A stretch of 50,214 nucleotides of DNA from Bradyrhizobium sp. BR13661 (GTDB lineage: Bacteria; Pseudomonadota; Alphaproteobacteria; Rhizobiales; Xanthobacteraceae), in the NCBI RefSeq assembly GCF_029892425.1, contig NZ_JARXWB010000044.1, positions 1 to 50,214 on the forward strand, read 5' to 3'. The position numbers and the translations under genes were made by a program. Of the stretch, positions 8,365-15,704 are shown piece after piece. The stretch's first letter is position 1, and each line of letters begins with the position of its first letter. Under the pieces are notes generated by a model that searched no databases, was not told where the DNA came from, and saw only the letters and a program-made list of their open reading frames with translations.

Positions 8365-10020
8365 ATGGCAAGCTCGACCAAGCGTGTCGCGCTGGTAAAC
8401 AGCGCCCGTCAATTGCCGAAGGGAGCCAAGCTCGTCGGCGCGGCCGATCCCAAGCAGGAAATCGAGATCAGCGTTCGTCTCCGCGCCAAGCGCGCCGACG
8501 ACGAGCAGGTGATGGCGCTCGGTGCGCAACCGCCGCGTGAGCGGCAGTATCTTTCCCGCACCGAGTTCGCCGAACAGATGGGTGCCGATTCCGCCGACGT
8601 TGCCAAGATCGACGATTTCGCCCACCACCACGAGCTCAACGTCAAGAGCGTTCACCTGGCGTCCCGTACGATAAAGCTGACCGGCACGGTGAAGGCAATG
8701 AGCGCGGCGTTCGGCGTCAAGCTCAGCAAGGTCAAGCATGACGGCGCGACCTACCGCATGCGCAAGGGCAATGTGCAGATCCCGGCCGAGCTCGAAGGCA
8801 TCGTGGTCGGCGTGCATGGCCTCGACAACCGGCCCGTGGCGCAGCCGCATTTCCGGCGCAAGATGGCGAGCAAGACAGCGAAGAAGGGCGCGACCGCACG
8901 CGCAAGCCAGGGCGGCAGCTTCTCGGTCGAGCAGATCGCGCAACTCTACAACTTCCCGGGCGGCGAGACCGGCGCCGGCCAGTGCATCGCCATCATCGAG
9001 CTCAACGACATCGACACCAAAGGCCATCCCAAGGGCGCCGGCTACAAGACCTCGGATCTGAAAACCTTCTTCAAGAAGGCCGGCATCCCGATGCCGCAGA
9101 TCGCACCCGCGAGTGTCGACGGCGGCGCCAACAAGCCCGGCCATTCCGACGCCGACGGCGAAGTGGTGCTCGACATCGAGGTGGCCGGCGCGATCGCGCC
9201 CGGCGCCAAGATCGTGGTCTATTTCGCGCCCAACACCACCAACGGCTTCATCGACGCCGTGAAGGCCGCCGTCCACGACACCGCGCGAAAGCCCTCGGTG
9301 ATCTCGATCAGCTGGGGCGGACCGGAAGATCCGGCCGGCTCGCAGCAATTCGTCGACGGCCTCAACGAGGCGATCCGCGATGCCGCCGCGATGGGCGTTA
9401 CCGTCTGTGTCGCGTCCGGCGACAATGGCTCCGCGGATATGGCGCAAGGCTGGGACGGCAAGCCACACGCCGATTTCCCGGCGTCGAGCCCGTTTGCGCT
9501 GGCGTGCGGCGGAACCAATCTGCGGGCGTCGAACGGCACGATCACCGAAACGGTCTGGAATGGTGGCCCGCAGGACGGCGCCGGCGGCGGCGGCGTCAGC
9601 ATCGTCTTCCCCAGGCCGCAATACCAGGCGAACGCCCATGTGCCGAAATCACCGTCACAGTCGGTCGGACGCGGCGTGCCTGACGTAGCTGGCGATGCCG
9701 ATCCCGCGACCGGCTACCAGATCTTCCTCAACGGCGTCATGACCACGATCGGCGGCACCAGCGCAGTCGCGCCGCTGATGGCCGGACTGATCGCCCGCAT
9801 CAACGAGGCCACGACCAAGAAATTCGGCAAGACGGTCGGCTTCATCAATCCGCTGATCTACGCCTCGCATGCGCATGGCGTGTTCCGCGACGTCACCGTC
9901 GGCAACAATGACATCACCGGCGATCTGCACGGCATGTACAAGGCCGGTCCCGGCTGGGATGCCTGCTCCGGCCTCGGTGTCCCCAACGGCGCGGCGTTGC
10001 AGAATCTGCTCGCGGCGTGA
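8365..10020 (+). CDS. S53 family serine-carboxyl peptidase (sedolisin/kumamolisin-like)
   Basis: The protein is a predicted acid-active endopeptidase of the sedolisin family made as a pro-enzyme. From ATG 8365 (preceded by CGGAGGAAG) it has 551 residues. Residues 1-165 form a pro-kumamolisin-like activation domain, ending at GVHGLDNRPVAQPHFR. The catalytic domain shows Glu266 and Asp270 in GEVVLDIEVAG, oxyanion Asp353 in ASGDNGS, and nucleophile Ser466 in GGTSAVAP. The C-terminal calcium-site region includes DVTVGNND and GWDACSGLGVPNG. I see no signal peptide or Tat motif at the chosen start, which is odd for a protease that normally works outside the cell. Confidence 0.92.
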   Translation: MASSTKRVALVNSARQLPKGAKLVGAADPKQEIEISVRLRAKRADDEQVMALGAQPPRERQYLSRTEFAEQMGADSADVAKIDDFAHHHELNVKSVHLASRTIKLTGTVKAMSAAFGVKLSKVKHDGATYRMRKGNVQIPAELEGIVVGVHGLDNRPVAQPHFRRKMASKTAKKGATARASQGGSFSVEQIAQLYNFPGGETGAGQCIAIIELNDIDTKGHPKGAGYKTSDLKTFFKKAGIPMPQIAPASVDGGANKPGHSDADGEVVLDIEVAGAIAPGAKIVVYFAPNTTNGFIDAVKAAVHDTARKPSVISISWGGPEDPAGSQQFVDGLNEAIRDAAAMGVTVCVASGDNGSADMAQGWDGKPHADFPASSPFALACGGTNLRASNGTITETVWNGGPQDGAGGGGVSIVFPRPQYQANAHVPKSPSQSVGRGVPDVAGDADPATGYQIFLNGVMTTIGGTSAVAPLMAGLIARINEATTKKFGKTVGFINPLIYASHAHGVFRDVTVGNNDITGDLHGMYKAGPGWDACSGLGVPNGAALQNLLAA

Positions 10021-10042
10021 CTGTATAGACGCTCTCTCGTTT

Positions 10043-10070
10043 CCCTCTCCCCGTGCTTACGGGGGGAGGG
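10043..10070. repeat. Hairpin between convergent peptidase and MFS genes
   Basis: CCCTCTCCCCGT and ACGGGGGGAGGG pair, with one G-T wobble, around a 4-base loop. It sits in the 50-base gap between two convergent genes and touches the MFS stop. Its sequence is like the dispersed CCCTCTCC palindromes at 11682-11828. It could stop transcription from either side, but no T-run follows. Confidence 0.5.
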
Positions 10071-11489
10071 TCACACCGTGTCCAGTGCCTTGCCGCGTAC
10101 GTTCGGGCCGAACAGCGTCATCGCGATCACAACGATCAGCATCGCCGCGGTGATCAGGCCGAACACGCCGATGACGCCGGCTTCCTTCAGCATGTAGGCG
10201 ACGATGAAGCCCGAGAAGGTCGCGCTCAGCCGGCTCATCGAATAGACGAGGCCGGAGGCCTGCGTCCGGATCTGGGTCGGAAACACCTCGGTCTGGTAGG
10301 CGTGATAAGCATAGGACATCGTGGTGTTGCAGGCGGTCAGCAGCACGCCGCAGACGATCAGCAGGACAGGCTCGGTCAGCTGCGCGAACGCCATGCCGAA
10401 GATGATGATGGCGATGCAGGCTCCGGCGATGATCCAGCGGCGTTCGAACCTGTCGGCGAAGCTCGCGGCCAGCAGCGGCGAGATCGGATAGGCGAAGGCG
10501 ACGATGAAGGAATATTGCAGGCTCTTGGTGACGGTGATGCCCTTCTCGACCAGCAGCGTCGGCACCCAATTGGCAAAGCCATAGAAGCCGAAGGCCTGGC
10601 AGAGGTTGAACACCATGAAGAGAATGACGAGCGAGACATAGGGCGGCCGGAACAGGTCGGCGAAGTTTACACGTGCGACGGCTTGCGTCGCCGGCCGTGC
10701 GAGCGCAGCTGAGGCTGGCGGCGATGTGCCGCCGCTTCTGGCTTCCAACGTTGCGAGAATCCGGAATGCCTCCTCACTGCGGCCATGGCGCGCAAGCCAG
10801 AGCGGGCTCTCCGGCAGGAACAACCGCAGCACCCAGATGATCATGCTGGCGGCGGCGCCTGTTAGCACCACCCAGCGCCAGCCTTCGACGCCATAAGGCG
10901 CGAGCGGCACCAGCCACCAGGCGAGGAAGGCGACGACGGGCACGGCGATGAACATGATCGCCTGGTTGATCGCAAAGGCGCGCCCGCGCATCCGGCTCGG
11001 CACCAGCTCGGTGATATAGGCATCGATGGTGATGACCTCGATGCCGATACCGATCCCGGCGAGGAAGCGCCAGAACAGCAGGCCTTCGGAGGAGGTCTGG
11101 CAGGCCATGATGACAGATGCCGCGGTATAGCCGAGCAGCGCATAGGTGAAGATCGGGCGCCGGCCGAAGCGATCAGCGAGGAAACCGAGGAAGAAGGTGC
11201 CGACGAACAAGCCGGCGAAGGTCGCGGCGACAAATGCGCCGATGCCGGAGAAGCCGAAGAAGGCCTGCGTCGTCGTGGAGAGCAATCCGCTGCGGCTCAG
11301 CCCCGGAGCGATGTAGCCGGTCAGGAACAGATCGTAGATCTCGAAGCAGCCGGCGAGCGAGAGCAGGATCACGAGGCGCCAGACATAGCCCGTCGCCGGC
11401 ATCGCCTCGAGCCGCCGCGAGATCTCGTCCGGTCCTGATGCTGATGGTGTGCCGAGTTCGATGTTCGTGTCGATGCCGACAACGCTCAT
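10071..11489 (-). CDS. MFS transporter, metabolite:H+ symporter type
   Basis: This 472-residue transporter has about 12 hydrophobic segments. It carries the MFS motif GFLADRFGRRPIF between helices 2 and 3, and YITELVPSRMRGRAFAINQ after helix 4, typical of the sugar-porter/SV2-like and aromatic-acid symporter groups. ATG 11489 is chosen because GGGGAGGAC lies just upstream; the frame extends seven codons further. A cytoplasmic tail of about 40 residues precedes helix 1. The substrate cannot be told from the sequence, and no catabolic genes are adjacent. Confidence 0.88.
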   Translation of the reverse strand: MSVVGIDTNIELGTPSASGPDEISRRLEAMPATGYVWRLVILLSLAGCFEIYDLFLTGYIAPGLSRSGLLSTTTQAFFGFSGIGAFVAATFAGLFVGTFFLGFLADRFGRRPIFTYALLGYTAASVIMACQTSSEGLLFWRFLAGIGIGIEVITIDAYITELVPSRMRGRAFAINQAIMFIAVPVVAFLAWWLVPLAPYGVEGWRWVVLTGAAASMIIWVLRLFLPESPLWLARHGRSEEAFRILATLEARSGGTSPPASAALARPATQAVARVNFADLFRPPYVSLVILFMVFNLCQAFGFYGFANWVPTLLVEKGITVTKSLQYSFIVAFAYPISPLLAASFADRFERRWIIAGACIAIIIFGMAFAQLTEPVLLIVCGVLLTACNTTMSYAYHAYQTEVFPTQIRTQASGLVYSMSRLSATFSGFIVAYMLKEAGVIGVFGLITAAMLIVVIAMTLFGPNVRGKALDTV

Positions 11490-11681
11490 GATGTCCTCCC
11501 CGTGGCGCATAGGTCACGCGCGGTCCCGGCGGCTCATCTCTGTTGCGTGTCGTGAACTCTGCCGGACCGCGCCATGTTGGCCGGTCGAGAACGGAAATCC
11601 AGAAGAACATATCGATGGAAGCGTTCGAGATTTTCGAAGGCGGCTGTCGAGAGGCAGCACGGCCGGCCAGCAAACTCGGTC

Positions 11682-11705
11682 ACCTCTCCCGCCTGCGGGA
11701 GAGGT
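11682..11705. repeat. Palindromic repeat (CTCTCCCG type)
   Basis: ACCTCTCCCGCCTGCGGGAGAGGT is a near-perfect stem with a tiny loop. It lies in the 349-base gap between the MFS gene and the LysR gene (11490-11838). Apart from this palindrome, the 11788 repeat and the MFS promoter region, I see nothing coding in that gap. Confidence 0.6.
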
Positions 11706-11787
11706 CGGCGCGTCCCGGGCGATGCGGAGCATCGTCCCGCGCGCCGGGTGAGGCTTCTCTCCTCTGGGGGAGTCTTCGTTGTCGAGG

Positions 11788-11828
11788 CACCCTCTCCCCG
11801 ACCCTCTCCCGCAAGCGGGAGAGGGAGC
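11788..11828 (-). repeat. 41-bp palindromic repeat, left copy
   Basis: Read on the minus strand, this 41-base element matches the one at 15064-15104 at 40 of 41 positions. It contains the hairpin CCCTCTCCCGC/GCGGGAGAGGG. The two copies are in opposite orientation and bracket the LysR/CoA-transferase/lyase module. It starts 10 bases beyond the LysR stop and could double as a 3'-end hairpin for that transcript. Confidence 0.65.
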
Positions 11829-11838
11829 GCACCGTCGA

Positions 11839-12771
11839 CTATTTTACCAACTCCGCCTGCCAACCGCCACTACGCACCTGCTCGGCGATCAGCGACAGCA
11901 TCAACCGCCGCATCTCTTCCATGGCGTAGGTCATCGGGCGGTTGCGCAGGCGGCAGAGATAGAGCGTGCGGGTCAGTTTCGGCTCGATCACCTTGCGTGC
12001 GACCAGGCGGCCGGCGGCGAGTTCCTCCCGTGCGAACAGCTTTGTCGCGATCGTGCAGCCGAGCCCCTCCACCAGCGCACCGGTCATGCCGGTGATCGAA
12101 TTGGCGTGCAGGATCGCGCCGCCCTCCAGCCGCTTCAGCAGGACCGGATCGTCGAGCAACGCCCGCGAGGACAGGCCGAGACCGTAGCGCAAGAGGATCA
12201 GCGGCAGCCGGCTCAGCTCCTCGAATCGTACAGGGGTTTTGCTCTTGCCGACCAGCTTGGGAATGCCGACCAGGAACATCTCCTCCTCCAGCACGGCCTC
12301 CGTGATCAGCTCCTTCTCCGACGGCGGATTGTAGACCAGCGCCAGATCGACATTGGAGATCATCAGATGCATCAGCGTCGCGCCCGACAGGCTCTCGGTG
12401 AGCGACAGCTTGAGCTTGGGATATTTGGTCAGCACCGTGCGCATCAGTTCGACGCCGATGGCCTTGACCCCGGAATTGGCCATGCCGATCGAGATTTCGC
12501 CGGCAATGACGCGGGCGCCCTCGCGCACCTCGGTCTCAGCTTCAGCCATCGCGCGCAGGATGATGCGGGCGTGCTCGTAGAGCCGCTCGCCGGCCGCGGT
12601 CGGGTCCATGCCGCGCGACTTGCGCTCGAACAGCGGCGTCGCGAACTCGGCCTCCAGATTCGAGATATGATGGCTGAGCGCCGATTGGGCGACATTCACC
12701 TGGTCGGCCGCACGCGACAGGTTCCGCTGCTCGTAGACGGCGATGAAATAGCGGAGCTGGCGCGAATCCAT
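11839..12771 (-). CDS. LysR-family transcriptional regulator
   Basis: This is a 310-residue LysR regulator with an N-terminal winged HTH (MDSRQLRYFIAVYEQRNLSRAADQVNVAQSALSHHISNLE, residues 1-65) and a periplasmic-binding-like effector domain. The overall look is closest to the Nac/CbbR-like group with YNPPSEKE. The frame is open far upstream, but the HTH Met at 12771 is clearly the start. The gene is divergent from a CoA-transferase/HMG-CoA-lyase operon with a 105-base gap. By the usual LysR layout it probably controls that operon and itself. The inducer is unknown, perhaps an acyl-CoA or dicarboxylate. Confidence 0.93.
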   Translation of the reverse strand: MDSRQLRYFIAVYEQRNLSRAADQVNVAQSALSHHISNLEAEFATPLFERKSRGMDPTAAGERLYEHARIILRAMAEAETEVREGARVIAGEISIGMANSGVKAIGVELMRTVLTKYPKLKLSLTESLSGATLMHLMISNVDLALVYNPPSEKELITEAVLEEEMFLVGIPKLVGKSKTPVRFEELSRLPLILLRYGLGLSSRALLDDPVLLKRLEGGAILHANSITGMTGALVEGLGCTIATKLFAREELAAGRLVARKVIEPKLTRTLYLCRLRNRPMTYAMEEMRRLMLSLIAEQVRSGGWQAELVK

Positions 12772-12822
12772 GATGATCCAGCGTTCTAGAACTGCGAAGG
12801 CAATCTTCGACAGATTATATTT

Positions 12823-12839
12823 TTCAGAAGGCTTGTGAA
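12823..12839. promoter_or_regulatory. Candidate LysR binding site
   Basis: TTCA-N9-TGAA forms an interrupted palindrome in the 105-base divergent gap between the LysR gene and the CoA-transferase gene, in a locally AT-rich stretch. LysR sites are typically loose palindromes at such positions. One short dyad by itself is weak evidence. Confidence 0.3.
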
Positions 12840-12876
12840 GGCCTAGTCTTTTGGCCGAACGAACAGGGAGTGTTGC

Positions 12877-14046
12877 ATGACCGGATTGCCGCTCGAAGGC
12901 GTGCGGGTCGTCGAGATGACCCACATGGTCATGGGCCCGACCTGCGGCATGATCCTCGCGCAGCTGGGCGCCGAGGTGATCAAGGTCGAGCCGCCCGCCG
13001 GCGACAAGACGCGTAGTCTGGGCGGCATGGGCACCGCGTTTTTCCCGCTGTTCAATCGCGGCAAGCGCAGCGTCGTGCTGGATTTCGAGAAGGCTGAAGA
13101 CCGCGACACCATGCACCGGTTGCTTGAGACGGCCGATGTGTTCCTGGAAAATTTTCGCAACGGCTTGCTGGAGAAGCAGGGCCTTGGTGCCGAGGACCTG
13201 CGCCGCCGGCACCCGCATCTGATCATTGCCGGCCACAAAGGCTTTCTGTCCGGCCCCTACGAGCATCGTCCCGCGCTCGACGAGGTCGTGCAGATGATGT
13301 CGGGGCTCGCCGCCATGACCGGAACCAAGGAGAAGCCGCAGCGCGTCGGCTCCTCCGCCAATGACATCATGGGTGGCATGTTCGGCGTGATCGCGATTCT
13401 CGCTGCGCTCTATCAGAAGCGCGGCGGCAAGCGCGATGGTGCCGACATCAGGATCGGCCTGTTCGAGAACTGCCTGTTCCTGGTTGCCCAGCACATGGTC
13501 GAGTATGAGATGACCGGCAACAAGCCGCGCTCGATGCCGGAGCGCGAGCATGCCTGGCCGATCTACGACATCTTCGATGCTGCCGGCGATGGACGCATCT
13601 TCATCGGCGTCGTGACCGAGGGCCACTGGCAGGCGTTTTGCCGCGAGTTCGGCCTCACCGAGTTTCTTGACGACCCGAGCTTGCGCACCACCACCGATCG
13701 CATCCTGGCGCGGCCGCGGATCCTTCCGCGCGTCGCGGAAATCATCCGGCAGCAGGACGTGGCGGAGCTGTCGCAGAAGCTCGATGCGCTCAACATCTGC
13801 TTCTCGCCGATCAACCGGCCCGAGGATCTCCTGACCGACCCGCATGTGCTGCGGCCCGGCGGGCTCGTCACCAACATCACCGCCGACGGCAAACCGTTCC
13901 ATGTGCCGACGCTGCCGATTGAGTGGAACGGTAGCCATCTCGGCGAAGGCCTGAAGGTCGCACCGCTTGGCGCCGACACATCGGCGGTCCGTACCGAGAT
14001 CGACAACAACGACGCCACGTCAAAAGCCGCTGGGAGGCGCGCATGA
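12877..14046 (+). CDS. CaiB/BaiF family (class III) CoA-transferase
   Basis: This 389-residue enzyme of the formyl-CoA-transferase family moves CoA between carboxylic acids. Family features include the N-terminal PLEGVRVVEMTHMVMGPTCGMILAQLGAEVIKVEPPAGD. FNRGKRSVVLDFEKAEDR follows, then VFLENFRNGLLEKQGL and a large central domain with DVAELSQKLDALNICFSPI. It overlaps the downstream HMG-CoA-lyase gene by four bases (ATGA). The pair suggests activation of a hydroxy-dicarboxylate, such as 3-hydroxy-3-methylglutarate, by CoA transfer and then cleavage. The substrate is inference. Confidence 0.92.
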   Translation: MTGLPLEGVRVVEMTHMVMGPTCGMILAQLGAEVIKVEPPAGDKTRSLGGMGTAFFPLFNRGKRSVVLDFEKAEDRDTMHRLLETADVFLENFRNGLLEKQGLGAEDLRRRHPHLIIAGHKGFLSGPYEHRPALDEVVQMMSGLAAMTGTKEKPQRVGSSANDIMGGMFGVIAILAALYQKRGGKRDGADIRIGLFENCLFLVAQHMVEYEMTGNKPRSMPEREHAWPIYDIFDAAGDGRIFIGVVTEGHWQAFCREFGLTEFLDDPSLRTTTDRILARPRILPRVAEIIRQQDVAELSQKLDALNICFSPINRPEDLLTDPHVLRPGGLVTNITADGKPFHVPTLPIEWNGSHLGEGLKVAPLGADTSAVRTEIDNNDATSKAAGRRA

Positions 14047-14990
14047 GCCGGATCGAGACCATCTACCCCGCGGACCGCGTCAGCCTCCGTGAGGTGGGCT
14101 TGCGCGACGGGCTCCAGCTCGTGAAGAAGTTTCCCTCCACCGAGGCCAAGCAACGCTGGGTGCGCGAGGAATACGCTGCGGGCGTCCGGCATTTCGAGGT
14201 CGGCTCGTTCCTGCCGGCAAGGACCTTTCCGCAATTCGTCGATGTCCGCGATGTCGTCGCGACGGTGGCAAGCCTGCCCGCCGCCCATGGCATTGCGCTG
14301 GCGCTCAACGAGCGCGGGGTGAACGAGGCGCTGGACTCGGGCGTCGGCGAGATCGCCTCGGTGATCTCGGCCACGGAGGAGCATAGCCAGGCCAACGCGC
14401 ATCGGTCGCGCGATTCCGCGATCGCCAACATCAAGCGCCTCTGCGAGATGCGCGATGCCAGTGCCCACAGGCCCCTGGTGAATGCCGCGATCTCGATGGC
14501 GCTGGGCTGCTCCATCACCGGCGCGGTCAGCCCGGCGGAGGTGCTGCGCCTCGTCGACAAGTGCCTCGAGGCGGGCGTCGATTTCGTCGCGATCGCCGAC
14601 ACCGTCGGCTACGCCGGGCCGAAGCAGGTGGCCGAACTGACCCGCGCCGCGGTGAAGCTGTCGGGCTCGAAGCCGATCTGCATCCACCTTCACGACACCC
14701 GCGGCATGGGCATTGCCAATGCGTCCGCCGCGCTCGACGAAGGTGCCCGCATCCTCGACGGCTCGCTCGGCGGCCTCGGTGGCTGCCCCTTCGCACCCGG
14801 CGCGACCGGCAATGTCGTGTTCGAGGACTTGGTGTTCCTGTGCGAGAGCAAGGGTTTTGCGACCGGCATCGATCTCGATCAGCTGATCGCGGTCCGCAAG
14901 ATTTTGCGCGAGGAGATGCCGAACGAACAGCTCTACGGCGGCCTCGCGCGGGCAGGCTTGCCGGGCGGGAGGACTGCGAAGGCGGCGTGA
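14043..14990 (+). CDS. Hydroxymethylglutaryl-CoA lyase-type enzyme
   Basis: The protein is a 315-residue TIM-barrel lyase of the HMG-CoA lyase family, which cleaves HMG-CoA to acetyl-CoA and acetoacetate. EVGLRDGLQ near residue 17 carries the catalytic Arg-Asp pair. IHLHDTRGMGIANA supplies the metal-binding His-X-His. GGLGGCPFAPGATGNVVFEDL is the cysteine-containing signature loop. The start overlaps the CoA-transferase stop (ATGA). Related lyases act on citramalyl-CoA or other 3-hydroxy-acyl-CoAs, so the exact substrate is open. Confidence 0.92.
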   Translation: MSRIETIYPADRVSLREVGLRDGLQLVKKFPSTEAKQRWVREEYAAGVRHFEVGSFLPARTFPQFVDVRDVVATVASLPAAHGIALALNERGVNEALDSGVGEIASVISATEEHSQANAHRSRDSAIANIKRLCEMRDASAHRPLVNAAISMALGCSITGAVSPAEVLRLVDKCLEAGVDFVAIADTVGYAGPKQVAELTRAAVKLSGSKPICIHLHDTRGMGIANASAALDEGARILDGSLGGLGGCPFAPGATGNVVFEDLVFLCESKGFATGIDLDQLIAVRKILREEMPNEQLYGGLARAGLPGGRTAKAA

Positions 14991-15063
14991 GGTTCGTTCG
15001 CCTCTCCCCGCAATGGGCAGGGCTATCGCATATGATTGAACGATGCCGCGGCATCGGCACTCG

Positions 15064-15104
15064 GCTCCCTCTCCCGCTTGCGGGAGAGGGTTGGGGAGAG
15101 GGTG
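15064..15104 (+). repeat. 41-bp palindromic repeat, right copy
   Basis: This is the inverted partner of 11788-11828 (40 of 41 identical), with the CCCTCTCCCGC/GCGGGAGAGGG hairpin. It lies 73 bases after the lyase stop in a 210-base gap. The rest of that gap holds only further palindromic sequence, so the hairpin may also mark the 3' end of the operon. Confidence 0.65.
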
Positions 15105-15173
15105 TCTCCGCAACGGGACAATCACCAAGAGGAAAGAACCCTCACCCGCCACGCTCTGCGAGCGCGTCGGCAT

Positions 15174-15190
15174 CTCCCGAAAAGCGGGAG
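15174..15190. repeat. Short hairpin downstream of nikR
   Basis: CTCCCG-N5-CGGGAG lies 11 bases beyond the 3' end of the nikR-like gene and belongs to the same CTCTCCCG palindrome class. It may protect or end the nikR transcript. No T-run is visible. Confidence 0.4.
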
Positions 15191-15200
15191 AGGCGAAGGG

Positions 15201-15647
15201 TCACTCATGCCGATGCCCGTGCTTTCGCGCCTTGCTCGGCTTCCCCTCTCCCGTCGGAATCATCACCACGCGCCCATAACGCACGCCGCGCTCCGCGATG
15301 ATGTGATCGGCAAAATGCCTGACCTCGCCCGCATCGCCCTTCAGCGCGGTCATCTCCATGCAATTGTTGTCGTCGAGATGAACATGCAGCGTCGCCAGAG
15401 CGAGGTCGTGATGGCCGTGGAATTCCTGCACCAGCCGCTTTGAGAGATCGCGCGCGGCGTGGTCGTAGACATAGACGAGGCCGGCAACGCAGGGGCCTCT
15501 CTGCGCGGTGTCCTCGGACGATTGCTGCAGTCCGGCGCGGGCGAGGTCGCGGATGATCTCGCTGCGGTTCTGGTAGCCGCGTGCTTCGGCCGCGGCATCG
15601 ATCTCCGCCAAGAGATCATCCTCGATCGTGATCGTAATCCGCTGCAT
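15201..15647 (-). CDS. nikR: NikR-like nickel-responsive ribbon-helix-helix regulator
   Basis: NikR represses nickel-uptake genes when it binds Ni(II). The 148-residue protein has an RHH DNA-binding N-terminus (MQRITITIEDDLLAEIDAAAEARGYQNRSEIIRDLAR) and an ACT-like metal domain. His77, His88, His90 and Cys96 match, with a one-residue offset, the E. coli nickel ligands His76, His87, His89 and Cys95. A His-rich C-terminal tail (KHGHRHE) is extra. No nickel transporter is adjacent. The gene lies 57 bases downstream of a copper-type P-ATPase on the same strand and may be co-transcribed with it. Confidence 0.9.
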   Translation of the reverse strand: MQRITITIEDDLLAEIDAAAEARGYQNRSEIIRDLARAGLQQSSEDTAQRGPCVAGLVYVYDHAARDLSKRLVQEFHGHHDLALATLHVHLDDNNCMEMTALKGDAGEVRHFADHIIAERGVRYGRVVMIPTGEGKPSKARKHGHRHE

Positions 15648-15704
15648 CAGGTCCTCTCCGCGGGTACCGCCGAATGGACCTGTTCTACACGGATTTCGTC
15701 GCCC

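Noticed and set aside
11839..13938. A 699-residue frame running from the LysR gene into the CoA-transferase region
   Set aside because: Only the last 310 residues match LysR; the rest is antisense to the CoA-transferase gene, a GC-rich shadow.
13563..15173. A 536-residue minus-strand frame opposite the lyase
   Set aside because: Composition is Arg/Asp/Ala-rich shadow sequence; the plus-strand gene carries clear catalytic motifs.
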